64,000 bases of DNA from Paracoccus mutanolyticus (GTDB lineage Bacteria > Pseudomonadota > Alphaproteobacteria > Rhodobacterales > Rhodobacteraceae), in assembly GCF_003285265.1 (NCBI RefSeq), contig NZ_CP030239.1, forward strand, positions 3,194,131 through 3,258,130. Reading direction: 5' to 3'. The notes beneath the pieces are model-generated. The model made no database searches. It worked only from the letters and a program-made list of their open reading frames with translations, and had not been told where the DNA came from. The translations under genes and the position numbers were made by a program. Shown here piece by piece: positions 32,295 through 41,883 of this stretch (position 1 is its first letter; each line of letters starts with the position of its first letter).

Positions 32295-33236
32295 ATGCCG
32301 CGCAAGATCATCATCGACACCGATCCCGGCCAAGACGATGCCGTGGGCATCCTTCTGGCGCTGGCCAGCCCGGAAGTGGAGGTGCTGGCCCTGACCACGG
32401 TTGCCGGCAACGTGCCGCTGGACCTGACCAGCCGCAACGCGCGCATCGTCTGCGAAATCGCGGGCCGGCCCGACATTCCGGTCCATGCCGGCTGCGACGC
32501 GCCGCTGTCGCGCCCTCTGGTCACGGCCGAGCATGTCCACGGCAAGTCTGGCTTGGATGGGATCGCGCTTTTCCAGCCCGCGTCGGCGCTGGCGCCCGGC
32601 CATGCCGTCGATGCCATCATCGACATCCTGCGCCGCGAACCCGAGGGCAGCGTCACCCTGGTCGCCATGGGCCCGCTGACGAACCTTGCCACCGCCTTCC
32701 GCCGCGCGCCCGACATCGTGCCGCGCCTGCGGGAAATCGTCCTGATGGGCGGCGCCTATTTCGAGGTCGGCAACATCACCCCCGCGGCCGAGTTCAACAT
32801 CTATGTCGACCCCGAGGCCGCGCAGATCGTCTTTGCCGCCGGCGCGCCGCTGACCGTGCTGCCGCTCGATGTCACCCACAAGGCGCTGACCAGCCGCGAC
32901 TGGATCGAACAGATGCGCGCCTCGGGTCCGGTGGGCCGGGCCGTCGCCGGCTGGACCGACTTCTTCGAACGCTACGACCGCGAAAAATACGGGGCCGAGG
33001 GCGCCCCCCTGCACGACCCCTGCACCATCGCCTGGTTGATCCAGCCGGACCTGTTCGCCGGCCGCCACATCAATGTCGAGATCGAGACGCAGGGCGCGTT
33101 CACCACCGGAATGACCGTCGCCGACTGGTGGCGCGTTACCGGGCGCCCAGCCAATGCCCTGTTCCTGCGGGATGTGGACCGGGACGGGCTTTTCACCCTG
33201 CTGGGCCAGCGGATTACGGGGTTGGACCGCCGCTAG
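32295..33236 (+). CDS. nucleoside hydrolase
   Basis: 313 residues, intact. Inosine/uridine-preferring nucleoside hydrolase fold: the calcium site is IIIDTDPGQDDAVGIL, followed by LTTVAGNVPL, the active-site helix VLMGGAYFEVGNITPAAEFN and the C-terminal aspartate in HDPCTIAWL. It splits ribonucleosides into base and ribose for salvage. It starts at ATG 32295, 133 bases after the penicillin acylase. That gap is GC-rich with nothing identifiable. Its 3' end overlaps the convergent skp gene by 23 bases. Confidence 0.9.
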   Translation: MPRKIIIDTDPGQDDAVGILLALASPEVEVLALTTVAGNVPLDLTSRNARIVCEIAGRPDIPVHAGCDAPLSRPLVTAEHVHGKSGLDGIALFQPASALAPGHAVDAIIDILRREPEGSVTLVAMGPLTNLATAFRRAPDIVPRLREIVLMGGAYFEVGNITPAAEFNIYVDPEAAQIVFAAGAPLTVLPLDVTHKALTSRDWIEQMRASGPVGRAVAGWTDFFERYDREKYGAEGAPLHDPCTIAWLIQPDLFAGRHINVEIETQGAFTTGMTVADWWRVTGRPANALFLRDVDRDGLFTLLGQRITGLDRR

Positions 33237-33909
33237 CCGCTCCGGCCGCCGGGGGCTGCGACTGGGGTTGAGGCTGGGGCTGGGGCGCGGCCTGGCCGCT
33301 CTTCGCCGCCGGCTTGCCCGCGCCGATATCGCGATTGATCCGGTCGATCAGAACGCCCGTCACATCCACCGACTGGGCCGAGACGAAGATCGCGCTTTGA
33401 TCCAGCACCACCACGGCGCCGCGCTCCTCCATCACCTGCGCCAGCACCGGCAGGGCCGCGCGCAGGAAGGCCGTGCGTTCCTGTTCCACCTGCGAATCCA
33501 AGTCGCGCGCCACTGTGTCGCGTTCGCGGCGCACGGCGACCACGCGCTTGTCGAATTCGTCGGCGCGCTGTCGGAACTCCTCGGGCGGCAGGGTGCCGCG
33601 CAGGGTGGTCAGTTCCTGCTCCTCGGCCGCGAACTGGCTTGCCAGCCGCTCGTTCTCGGCTGCGATCTCGCGCGAGCGGCGCTCGACTTCGGCCTGGACC
33701 CTCTGCCCCCACAGCGAGCCCATGAAAAGCCGCTCCTGGTCGATGGTCATGATCGGGGGAAAGCCCCGCTCGGCCCCGGCCGACGGGGTATCGACCACCA
33801 GGGGCGGCACGGCATCGGCCGGCGCACGGGGGGCCGCCGCATCCTGGGCCGTGGCCGGCAAGGCCAGCGCCAGGGCCCAGAGGCTGCCGAGGACCGCCCG
33901 CCCCCGCAT
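33214..33909 (-). CDS. skp: OmpH/Skp family periplasmic chaperone
   Basis: 231 residues: signal peptide (LGSLWALALALPATAQ), the conserved IMTIDQERLFMGSLWGQRVQ start, a long charged coiled coil (about 75-165) forming the Skp tentacles, the returning strand AVVVLDQSAIFVSAQSVDVT and a low-complexity tail rich in PQ. Skp holds unfolded outer-membrane proteins in the periplasm before BamA inserts them. Its ATG overlaps the bamA stop by one base. Usually lpxD/fabZ/lpxA follow, but here the gene meets nucleoside hydrolase head-on. Confidence 0.88.
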   Translation of the reverse strand: MRGRAVLGSLWALALALPATAQDAAAPRAPADAVPPLVVDTPSAGAERGFPPIMTIDQERLFMGSLWGQRVQAEVERRSREIAAENERLASQFAAEEQELTTLRGTLPPEEFRQRADEFDKRVVAVRRERDTVARDLDSQVEQERTAFLRAALPVLAQVMEERGAVVVLDQSAIFVSAQSVDVTGVLIDRINRDIGAGKPAAKSGQAAPQPQPQPQSQPPAAGAASGGPTP

Positions 33910-36245
33910 CAGAACTTGGTCGAAATCGTCAGGTCGAAGGACTGCTCTTCGTCATAGTCCTCTTTCTTCAGCGCCTTGGCGAAGTTGAAGCGCAGCGGAC
34001 CGATCGGCGTCGTCCAGAACAGCGAGGCGCCGACCGCCGCGCGCACATGCATCCCGTCATCGACCTCGACGCCGTCATAGCCGGTCGTGTTCTGCAGGCC
34101 CCAGACGGACCCGGCATCGGCGAACAGGCCGCCCTTGATGCCGTATTCCTCGGGCAGGCCCAGCGGGAACTGCATCTCGGTACGCAGCGCCCAGAAGTAG
34201 TTGCCGCCCAGGGCATCCTCGTTCGGGGCCGCCAGGTCGCGGGGACCATAGCCGTTCGGCTCGAACCCGCGGATCTTGCCGTTGCCCGAATAGCGGTCCA
34301 GGAAACGGCTGGTCTGGTCGCTCAGCATATAGACGCGCCCGCTTCGAACTCGGCCATGGAAGGTCACGTTCTCGCGCCAGGCATTGATTTCGGCACCGGC
34401 ATAGATCGCGCTGGTGACGGATTTCACATCGCCGCCCAGGCCCGCGAAATCCTGGCTGAAGCGCAGCCGATAGCTGGTCAGCGGGTCCAGTCCGGCGGTG
34501 CGGCTGTCATAGTTGTAGCTGTAGCCAAGGGCCGAGGTGAAATAGCCGCCCTGCTCAAGGTAAAGGATCGGCGACGAACCGACCAGTTCGCTGCTTTCGT
34601 CGTCCACATGGACCATCTCGACGTCGAACAGCGTATCCTTGCTGATCTTGTAGCGCAGTTCCAGCCGGGCACTGTCCGATATCGGGAATTCCAGCCCCGT
34701 CTGAACCCCGACCGAGCGGGTGTTGTAATCGGCGTTCAGCCGGTCGGTGGTATTGTACCACAGCTGGAAGCGCGCCCTCAGGTCGCGGCCCAGGAAAAAC
34801 GGCTCGACAAAGGTCAGGCCCGAGCTTTGCGAATCCGAACCGGCGGCGACGGACAGGCTGAGCTCCTGCCCGCGGCCCAGGAAGTTCTTTTCGGTCAGCC
34901 CCAGGTTGAAGCCTACCCCGGTCGAAACGCCATAGCTGACGCCGAACGTCAGGCTGCCCGTGGGCTGCTCCTCGACGTTCACGTCGACGACCACCTGGTC
35001 GGGCGCGGTGCCCTGGCGGCTTTCGGCCTGGACATCGGCGAAATACCCCAGCGCCCGCAACCGCTCGGCCGAGTTCCTGATCTCGCGCGGGTTGAAGGGA
35101 TCGCCTTCGACCGTGGCAAACTGCCGGCGGATGACCGAGTCGAGCGTCGTGGTGTTGCCCTCGATGTCGATGCGTTCGACAAAGACGCGCTGGCCGCGGG
35201 TCAGGGCGAATGTCAGGTCCAGCGTCTGGCCGCGTTCGTTGCGCGTGATGCGCGGCTCGATATTGACGAAGTTCAGCCCCTTGCGCAGCGCCAGCGCCTC
35301 CATCCGGCGGATGGTCGTGTCGATGGCGGTGGGATTGTAGACCTCGCCCCGGCGCACGCGGTTCTGGTCCGCGAACTCGGCCGCGTCGACCCCGGGGATC
35401 TCGCTGACCGTGGTCACGTTGCCGAAGGTATAGCGGGGCCCTTCCTGGATCTGGAAGGTGATGTAGAAGGCATCGCGTTCGCGCGCGACCTCGGGCGCCA
35501 CGGCCTGGACCTGGAAATCGGCATAGCCGCGCGAGCGATAGAAATCGGTCAGCAGCTTTTCATCGACCGGCAGCCGGTCCGGGGCAAAGGTGTCGCGCCG
35601 GATGAAGTTGCGCAAAAGCCCCGCCTGCTTGGTCTGCAGGACGTTGCGCAGCCGCTGGTCGGAAAAGGCGCGGTTGCCGACAAAGCCGATGCGCTCGATC
35701 TCGGTCAGGTCGCCCTCGCGAATCTCGAACACCAGATCGACGCGGTTACCGTCGCGGCGGATCACCTTGGGATCGACCCGCGCCGCCAGCCGCCCCTGCG
35801 AGGCATAGACCTTGCTGAGTTCGGCCGCGTCCGCCTCGGCCTGGGCGGGGGAAAAGACGTGGCGGGACTTGGATTTGACGACCTGGGCCAGGTTCTCGTC
35901 CTTGAGCTTGCGGTTGCCTTCGAAGGCGATCGTGTTGATCGTGGGATATTCCGCCACGCGGACGACCAGCGTGCCGCCCGAGGGCACGATCTCGACCCGC
36001 TCGAACAGGCCCGAGTTCTGCAGCCGCTGATAGGCCGCGTTCAGGTCGCCGCCCGACACGTCCTGCCCGCGCGGCAGGTCCAGATAGGACAGGATCGTCG
36101 CGGGCTCGATCCGCTGGTTCCCTTCGATCCTCACGTTGCTGAAGACATAGGCCGATGCGGGCAGCGGCAGGAACGCCACGGGGCCGGCCATCGTCAGCGC
36201 CGAAATCAGCGCCACCGCGCCCTTGCCGAGTTTCTTGTCCGTCAT
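33909..36245 (-). CDS. bamA: outer-membrane protein assembly factor BamA
   Basis: 778 residues, intact. The signal peptide ends at SAYVFSNVRIEGNQRIEPAT, where POTRA1 begins. Five POTRA domains occupy about 25-430 (for example FVERIDIEGNTTTLDSVIRR) and a 16-strand barrel follows with the L6 motif region (KIRGFEPNGYGPRD; RGF is the conserved tripeptide). The protein ends in a C-terminal phenylalanine (TISTKF). It is the essential core of outer-membrane protein insertion. It lies between rseP and skp in the classic order. The intactness of 2.3 kb here contrasts with its damaged neighbour rseP. Confidence 0.97.
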   Translation of the reverse strand: MTDKKLGKGAVALISALTMAGPVAFLPLPASAYVFSNVRIEGNQRIEPATILSYLDLPRGQDVSGGDLNAAYQRLQNSGLFERVEIVPSGGTLVVRVAEYPTINTIAFEGNRKLKDENLAQVVKSKSRHVFSPAQAEADAAELSKVYASQGRLAARVDPKVIRRDGNRVDLVFEIREGDLTEIERIGFVGNRAFSDQRLRNVLQTKQAGLLRNFIRRDTFAPDRLPVDEKLLTDFYRSRGYADFQVQAVAPEVARERDAFYITFQIQEGPRYTFGNVTTVSEIPGVDAAEFADQNRVRRGEVYNPTAIDTTIRRMEALALRKGLNFVNIEPRITRNERGQTLDLTFALTRGQRVFVERIDIEGNTTTLDSVIRRQFATVEGDPFNPREIRNSAERLRALGYFADVQAESRQGTAPDQVVVDVNVEEQPTGSLTFGVSYGVSTGVGFNLGLTEKNFLGRGQELSLSVAAGSDSQSSGLTFVEPFFLGRDLRARFQLWYNTTDRLNADYNTRSVGVQTGLEFPISDSARLELRYKISKDTLFDVEMVHVDDESSELVGSSPILYLEQGGYFTSALGYSYNYDSRTAGLDPLTSYRLRFSQDFAGLGGDVKSVTSAIYAGAEINAWRENVTFHGRVRSGRVYMLSDQTSRFLDRYSGNGKIRGFEPNGYGPRDLAAPNEDALGGNYFWALRTEMQFPLGLPEEYGIKGGLFADAGSVWGLQNTTGYDGVEVDDGMHVRAAVGASLFWTTPIGPLRFNFAKALKKEDYDEEQSFDLTISTKF

Positions 36246-36346
36246 CGCTGCCCCTCGCGGTCATTCCTTGGCCGGCGGGTTGGTCCCGCCATAATTGCTT
36301 CCGTGGATACAGCGAAGCGGGCGGGACTGTCAAAAGGCAACGCCCT

Positions 36347-37663
36347 CTAGGGACAGAAAAGATCGTTGGTGAGGCCAAAGACCATCAATGCCAGGACCGC
36401 CGCCATTCCCAGCGCCGACAGCACCTCGAGGACGCGGTCCGACGGGCGGCGGCCGGCAATCGCCTCGTAGGTGTAAAACATCAGGTGGCCGCCATCCAGC
36501 ACCGGCACCGGCAGCAGGTTCAGGAAACCGATGGCAGCGGACAGCACCGCGATCCACCAGATGAAGTCGCCCCCGCCCGCCGAGGCCGCCTGCCCCGTGC
36601 TTTCGGCGATGCTGATCGCGCCCCCCAGATTGCAGGTGCCGATCTGTCCCGTCGCCATCGCCCAGAGCCCGGAAACCGAGGATGCGATGATGTCCCAGGT
36701 CCGCGCGACGCCGATCTGCGCCGCCTCGGCCAGCTCCGTGGGCCGGGTCGCCGGGTCAAAGAAGGCGCCCCCGCCGGTGACGCCGATCAGCCAGCGCTTT
36801 TCATAGCCGGTCGCGGTCGGCAGGTCCTGTTAGTGGCTGAAACCAATAAAAAATCCCTCTCCGTTACGTGGGAGCTGAATGAGCATAAAGAAAAACTTAT
36901 TGCTTCCGTGGCAACCTTGTCGCGCAATGGTTATATAAGTCAATGGATATCCGCAGTAAGAATGATACTGGAATTTCACGTGCCGGCACCCGGCCGAGGC
37001 CGCGGCGCTGCGGGGCGAAACCCCGGTGATCAGCGGCGGCATCGGCGAGGGGCCGGGAACCGTGACCTCGGCCCCGTCGCGGCGCACCGTCCAGGCATAG
37101 GATGGCTGTGGCGGCAGTTCCCCGGCGATCCGGCCCAGCGATTGCCAGTCCGGGACGGCGCGCCCCTCGACCGCCAGGATGCGGTCGCCGGGCTCAAGCC
37201 CGATCTCGACCCCCGGCGGCACCGGATGCAGGGTGCCCACGGCGGGCTCGTCGGTCGGCATGCCCTGCCACATCGCCATTCCGACAAAGACCAGGATCGA
37301 CAATACGAAGTTGAAGACCGGCCCCGCCGCCACGGTGGCAAAGCGGGCCCAAAGCGGCGCCCCCGTCAGGCTGTGCCGGGCCCGGTCGGGATCGACGGGA
37401 ACCGAACCTGCACTGGCCGCGTCGGCGTCGCCCAGGAACCGCACATAGCCGCCCAGCGGGATCGCAGCGACCTGCCACAGGGTCCCGCGCCGGTCGCGGC
37501 GGGACATCAGCCGGGGCCCGAAGCCCAGCGAGAACACCTCGGCCTTGATGCCTGACAGCCGGCCGATGATGTAGTGGCCGTATTCGTGCACGGTGACGAT
37601 GATCGACAGCGCCAGGATGAAGGCGCCGACCGTCCAGAGCGTATCCACAAGCTGTCCGATCAT
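36347..37663 (-). CDS. rseP: RIP metalloprotease RseP, internally replaced
   Basis: Site-2 protease that cleaves membrane anti-sigma factors within the membrane. From the ATG at 37663 (overlapping the dxr stop as ATGA) come IIVTVHEYGHYIIGRLSG with the HExxH-type zinc site HEYGH, a membrane region, and a PDZ start (PPGVEIGLEPGDRILAVEGR). Then 36830-36985 carries unrelated AT-rich DNA with a stop codon, and RseP resumes at QDLPTATGYEKRWLIG, reaching LNLLPVPVLDGGHLMFY (the LDG zinc ligand) and a stop at 36347. About 45-50 residues of the second PDZ are missing. RseP is normally essential, so the interruption is suspicious. Confidence 0.85.
36830..36985. other. AT-rich foreign segment inside rseP
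   Basis: About 155 bases of conspicuously lower GC than anything around. On the plus strand it is open and reads AETNKKSLSVTWELNEHKEK, then LIASVATLSRNGYISQWISA and VRMILEFHV. The codon use (AAA, AAT, ATA) resembles enterobacterial DNA, not this genome. It was not recognised. Its length almost equals the missing rseP stretch. Confidence 0.7.
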
Positions 37664-38832
37664 GCCGCCCCCGCCGTGCAGGCGGCAAGCCGCCGCGCCT
37701 GCGCGTCCCATTCCAGCACGGCCGCCAGATCGCCGGGGCTGGACGCAAAGCCCGGCTCGCGCGCACAGGCGTCCAGCGCACGTTCGACCGCCGGGGCCAT
37801 GTCCATGAAGCCGATGCGGCCGGCGATGAAGTCGTCCAGCGCCTGTTCCTTGGCCGCGTTCAACACCGCGCCCGCCGCGCCGCCGGCCCGGATGACCTGG
37901 CGCGCCAGCCGCAGCGCGGGCCAGCGCGCCTCGTCCGGGGCCGTGAAGGTCAGGCTGCCAAGCGCCGCCAGGTCCAGCGCCGGCACCGGCAGGGCCGCGC
38001 GCTGCGGCCAGTGCAGCGCATAGCCGATCGCATGGCGCATGTCCGGCGCGCCCAGATGCGCGATCGAGCCGCCGTCCCTGTGGCTGACCATGGCGTGAAC
38101 GATGGATTGCGGATGCACCAGGACCTTGATCTGGTCGCAGGACAGGCCAAAGAATTCGTGCGCCTCGATGACCTCCAGCGCCTTGTTGAACATGCTGGCG
38201 CTGTCGATGGTGATACGCTGCCCCATCGCCCAGTTGGGATGCGAGGATGCCTCGGCCACCGTGGCCCGGGCCAGCCGCTCCAGCGGCCAGTCGCGGAAAG
38301 CGCCCCCCGAGGCGGTGATGGTAACATGCTCGACACTGTCGAGATTTTCGCCGTGAAGCGATTGAAATATCGCGGAATGTTCGGAATCGACAGGCAGGAT
38401 CACGGCCCCGTTGCGCTGGCTTTCGCCCATCACCAGGCGACCTGCGGCGACCAGCGATTCCTTGTTGGCCAGGGCCAGCGTGCCGCCACGGCGCAGGACC
38501 TCCAGCCCAGGCGGCAGGCCGGCTGCGCCGATGATGGCAGACAGGGTCCAGTCGGCCGGGCGCGCCGCCGCCTCGGCCACGGCCTCGGGGCCCGCTGCCG
38601 TCTCGATGCCCGAACCGGCCAGCGCCTCGCGCAGCGCGCCCAGCTTTTCCGGCAGCGCGGTCACGGCGATCTCGGCCCGCAGGGCGCGCGCCATTTCGGC
38701 CAGGCGCCCGACATTGGCCGCCCCGGTCAGGGCGACGGCGCGATAGGCCTCGGGCCCGCCCGCACGCATCAGCAGATCAAATGCGCTTTCGCCGATGGAC
38801 CCCGTGGCCCCCAGCACCGAAACGCTGCGCAT
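37660..38832 (-). CDS. dxr: 1-deoxy-D-xylulose 5-phosphate reductoisomerase
   Basis: Second enzyme of the MEP isoprenoid pathway, converting DXP to MEP with NADPH. 390 residues, intact: NADPH site MRSVSVLGATGSIGESAFDL, LALANKESLVAAG, the metal site PVDSEHSAIFQSL, the flap TITASGGAFRDWP with HPNWAMGQRITIDSASMFNK, and the C-terminal helical domain. The frame upstream is open into cdsA only because of the cdsA frameshift; the start is ATG 38832, five bases after the cdsA stop. Confidence 0.95.
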   Translation of the reverse strand: MRSVSVLGATGSIGESAFDLLMRAGGPEAYRAVALTGAANVGRLAEMARALRAEIAVTALPEKLGALREALAGSGIETAAGPEAVAEAAARPADWTLSAIIGAAGLPPGLEVLRRGGTLALANKESLVAAGRLVMGESQRNGAVILPVDSEHSAIFQSLHGENLDSVEHVTITASGGAFRDWPLERLARATVAEASSHPNWAMGQRITIDSASMFNKALEVIEAHEFFGLSCDQIKVLVHPQSIVHAMVSHRDGGSIAHLGAPDMRHAIGYALHWPQRAALPVPALDLAALGSLTFTAPDEARWPALRLARQVIRAGGAAGAVLNAAKEQALDDFIAGRIGFMDMAPAVERALDACAREPGFASSPGDLAAVLEWDAQARRLAACTAGAA

Positions 38833-38837
38833 GGTCC

Positions 38838-39684
38838 TCAGCCTCCGATTATCGGCAACAGATGGACCAGCATCAGCACCAGCGCAAGCAGCAACGCCCC
38901 CGACATGGCGTCGAAACGATCCATGACCCCGCCGTGGCCGGGGATCAGTTGCGAACTGTCCTTGGCGCCCACCCGGCGCTTGAGCCAGCTTTCCGCGATG
39001 TCGCCGAACTGCCCCGCGATCGCCAGCAGCGGCCCGACCAGCAGGACCGGCCAGGTCCCCAGGCCGGACACCCACAGGCCAAGCGCCGCACCAGCGCGCC
39101 GACCCAGCCGGCAAGCTGCCGCTCCAGGTCTTTTTGGGGCTGATCGAGGGCCAGAACTTGCGGCCGCCGACCTTGCGGCCCACGAAATAGCCCAGCACAT
39201 CCGACTGCACCACGGTCGCCACGATCCAGAACACCGTCGCCAGGCCCATCACCTCGCGCATGGCGACCAGCGCATAGGCGGCGCCCAGGATCGCGACGGT
39301 GAACAGCACATAGGCGGGCCGTTCGTGGCTGTGCGTGCCCGGCAGCCCGGCCAGGATCGGCAGCAGGATCAGCAGCAAAGGCTTGTCGCCGGACAGGACC
39401 AGCATGGTCAGCAGAACCAGTCCCGACAGCAGGCCGATCAGCACCGGATGGCGCGGGCTGTGAAACTCGGGATGGCGCCAGCCCGTCAGCCGGGCCAGTT
39501 CCCACATCATCAGACCCGCGATGACCGAAACGCCCAGCCGCATCCACAGGCCCGAGGACAGCAGCAGCACGATGCCGATGACCAGCAGCAACGCGCCCCA
39601 GCCGAAGCGCTTGCGCAGATCGGACCACTTGCCCGGCTTGAGCCTGTCACGCAACCGCCCGCGAGGGGTGTCGCCCCCCGTCAT
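38838..39684 (-). CDS. cdsA: phosphatidate cytidylyltransferase (two frameshifts)
   Basis: Makes CDP-diacylglycerol from phosphatidate and CTP in the inner membrane. Several membrane segments are visible ([48 protein letters not shown]). Indels at about 39118 and 39090 scramble the frame after [10 protein letters not shown]. The correct third frame then carries [20 protein letters not shown] and the family signature [20 protein letters not shown] then GVMDR before a stop at 38838. CdsA is essential in bacteria, so these are probably sequence errors. The ATG overlaps the uppS stop (ATGA). Confidence 0.87.
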
Positions 39685-40415
39685 GCGCCCCCGAAGCGCC
39701 GGTCGCGCAACCCGAAGCGGTCCAGGATGGCGGCCAGATGATCCGGGGTGAAATCAGGCCAAAGCGTGGGCGTGAATTCGTATTCCGAATAGGCCGCCTG
39801 ATAGGGCAGGAAATTCGAGGTCCGGGTTTCCCCGCTGGTGCGGATCACCAGGTCGGGGTCGGGCTGACCCGCCGTATCCAGGCAGGCGGCGAAATCCGCC
39901 TCGGTCGGTGCCTGAATCTCGCCCCGGGCGATGCGGTCCGCCATGCGGGCGGCGGCGCGCGCGATCTCGTCCCGGCCGCCGTAGTTGATCGCGACGGTCA
40001 GGTTCAGCCGGCTGTTGCAGGCGGTGCGCGCCTCGATCCCGGCCATCAGCCGCTGCAGCCGGGGGTCCAGCCGCTCGCGTCCGCCGATGAAGCGCATCCG
40101 CACGCCCTCGGCGGCCAGGCCATCGGCCTCGCGCTCGATATAGCGGGCAAAGATGCGCATCAGGCCCAGAACCTCCTCGGCCGTGCGCTTCCAGTTCTCG
40201 GTCGAAAAGGCGTAAAGCGTCAGCCAGTTCACCCCCATGTCGGGACAGGCGCGCACGATCTGCTTGACGCGTTCGGCCCCCCGCCGATGGCCGACAAGCC
40301 GCGGCCAGCCCTTGTTGACGGCCCAGCGGCCGTTGCCATCCATGATGATGGCGACATGCCGGGGCTTGGCGTCGCCGCCCCCGGCTTTGGGCAGGCTGGC
40401 TGCGGGATCGGCCAT
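39681..40415 (-). CDS. uppS: isoprenyl (undecaprenyl diphosphate) synthase
   Basis: A cis-prenyltransferase that builds the C55 lipid carrier for peptidoglycan and polysaccharide synthesis. 244 residues, intact: HVAIIMDGNGRWAVNKGWPR (catalytic Asp, P-loop), GHRRGAERVKQIV, LTLYAFSTENWKR, INYGGRDEI and the C-terminal PDLVIRTSGETRTSNFLPYQ. The usual EQRLSNFL is ETRTSNFL here, a small deviation. It lies 5 bases after frr and overlaps cdsA. Confidence 0.94.
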   Translation of the reverse strand: MADPAASLPKAGGGDAKPRHVAIIMDGNGRWAVNKGWPRLVGHRRGAERVKQIVRACPDMGVNWLTLYAFSTENWKRTAEEVLGLMRIFARYIEREADGLAAEGVRMRFIGGRERLDPRLQRLMAGIEARTACNSRLNLTVAINYGGRDEIARAAARMADRIARGEIQAPTEADFAACLDTAGQPDPDLVIRTSGETRTSNFLPYQAAYSEYEFTPTLWPDFTPDHLAAILDRFGLRDRRFGGA

Positions 40416-40420
40416 CTGGA

Positions 40421-40984
40421 TCAGACCTGCATGATTTCGGCTTGCTTGGATTCCAGCGCCTGGTCCACAGCCGCAATCATCTTGTCGGTCAGATCCTGCA
40501 CGGCCGATTCCCAGAACTTCTGGTCGTCCTCGGACATGCCGGCCGCCTTAGCCTTCTTGATCTGGTCCATGCCGTCGCGGCGCACGTTGCGGATCGCGAC
40601 GCGGGCATGTTCGGCATATTGCGCGGCGACGCGGGTCAGGTCGCGGCGACGCTCCTCGTTCAATTCGGGGATCGGCAGCATGATGATGGTGCCGTTCAAC
40701 TGCGGGTTGATGCCCAGGCCGGAATCGCGGATCGCCTTTTCGGCCTTTCCGACCAGCGCCTTGTCCCAGATGTTGATCGTCACCATACGCGGCTCGGGCA
40801 CGTTCACCGTGCCAATCTGGTTGATGGGCGTGGGCGAGCCATAGGCATCCACCATGATCGGCTCGACCATGCTGGCCGAGGCGCGGCCGGTGCGCAGCGA
40901 CGCAAATTCATGGCGCAGCGAATCCATGGCGCCCTTCATGCGGCGTTCTAGGTCGTCGGTGTCGATCTCGATCTCGTCGGACAT
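40421..40984 (-). CDS. frr: ribosome recycling factor
   Basis: 187 residues, full length and intact. [20 protein letters not shown] then [35 protein letters not shown] and [16 protein letters not shown] are hallmark blocks. With EF-G it splits post-termination ribosomes. It lies 80 bases downstream of pyrH, the usual pair. Confidence 0.97.
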   Translation of the reverse strand: MSDEIEIDTDDLERRMKGAMDSLRHEFASLRTGRASASMVEPIMVDAYGSPTPINQIGTVNVPEPRMVTINIWDKALVGKAEKAIRDSGLGINPQLNGTIIMLPIPELNEERRRDLTRVAAQYAEHARVAIRNVRRDGMDQIKKAKAAGMSEDDQKFWESAVQDLTDKMIAAVDQALESKQAEIMQV

Positions 40985-41063
40985 GCTCGGTCATGGCCTC
41001 TGCTGTTGGTTTTCAGCGCTTTTAGCCGAGCCTTGCCGGCAAGGCAAAGCCTATGCTGCCATT

Positions 41064-41795
41064 TTAACCATGCACCCGCGTATAAGTGCCCTCGCCTGCC
41101 AGGATTCCTCGAAAACCGCCGGGCTCGTCCAGCGAGAAGACGATGATCGGCAGGTCGTTGTCGCGCGCCAGCGCAATGGCCGAGGCGTCCATCACCCCCA
41201 GGTGCTTTTGCAGAACCTCGTCATAGGTGACGTTTTCATAGCGCTTGGCGTCGGGGAACTTCTTGGGGTCCTTGTCATAGACGCCATCGACCTTGGTGCC
41301 CTTGAAGATCGCCTCGCAGTTCATTTCGTTGGCGCGCAGCGTCGCCGCCGTGTCGGTGGTGAAATAGGGGTTGCCGGTGCCGGCGGCAAAGATGCAGACG
41401 CGCTTCTTTTCCAGGTGGCGGACGGCGCGGCGGCGGATATACGGTTCGGCCACCTCGTCCATGCGGATGGCGCTGATGACGCGGGTGTGGATGCCCTCGG
41501 CCTCCAGCGCGGCCTGCATGCCCAGGGCGTTCATCACCGTGGCCAGCATCCCCATGTAATCGGCGGTCGCGCGGTCCATGCCCTGCGCGCTGCCCTGCAG
41601 GCCGCGAAAGATGTTGCCGCCGCCGATGACCATGCAGATCTCGACCCCCATGTCGTGGACCGAGCGGACTTCGTGCGCGATGCGCGCCACGGTCGGCGGA
41701 TGCAGGCCATAGCCCTGGTCGCCCATCAGCGCCTCGCCCGAGATTTTCAGCATGACGCGGCCGTATTTGCCGGGCTTCTTGGTGTCGTCGGTCAT
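41064..41795 (-). CDS. pyrH: UMP kinase
   Basis: Phosphorylates UMP to UDP; amino-acid kinase fold. The sequence from ATG 41795 is [20 protein letters not shown], then [25 protein letters not shown], the UMP/allosteric region [20 protein letters not shown] and [17 protein letters not shown]. An ATG nine codons upstream (41822) is in frame, but similarity begins at 41795. First gene of the pyrH-frr-uppS-cdsA-dxr-rseP-bamA-skp run; miaA starts 88 bases away on the other strand, so the operon promoter must lie between. Confidence 0.95.
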   Translation of the reverse strand: MTDDTKKPGKYGRVMLKISGEALMGDQGYGLHPPTVARIAHEVRSVHDMGVEICMVIGGGNIFRGLQGSAQGMDRATADYMGMLATVMNALGMQAALEAEGIHTRVISAIRMDEVAEPYIRRRAVRHLEKKRVCIFAAGTGNPYFTTDTAATLRANEMNCEAIFKGTKVDGVYDKDPKKFPDAKRYENVTYDEVLQKHLGVMDASAIALARDNDLPIIVFSLDEPGGFRGILAGEGTYTRVHG

Positions 41796-41883
41796 CACGG
41801 GCCGCCTTGTTCGCAGTTTCATTGCCGCGCAAAATGTTCGCCAGCGCCCCGATGTTCAACCGCCACCACGCTTTGCTGCCCTG

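Noticed and set aside
34047..36350. 767-codon open frame on the plus strand opposite bamA
   Set aside because: It is exactly antisense to an intact, well-conserved bamA and has no recognisable domain; such long antisense frames arise from GC-rich codon usage.
37660..39684. 674-codon open frame joining CdsA and Dxr
   Set aside because: CdsA's signature and stop are found in a different frame at 38838, just before the Dxr start at 38832; two indels create the apparent fusion.
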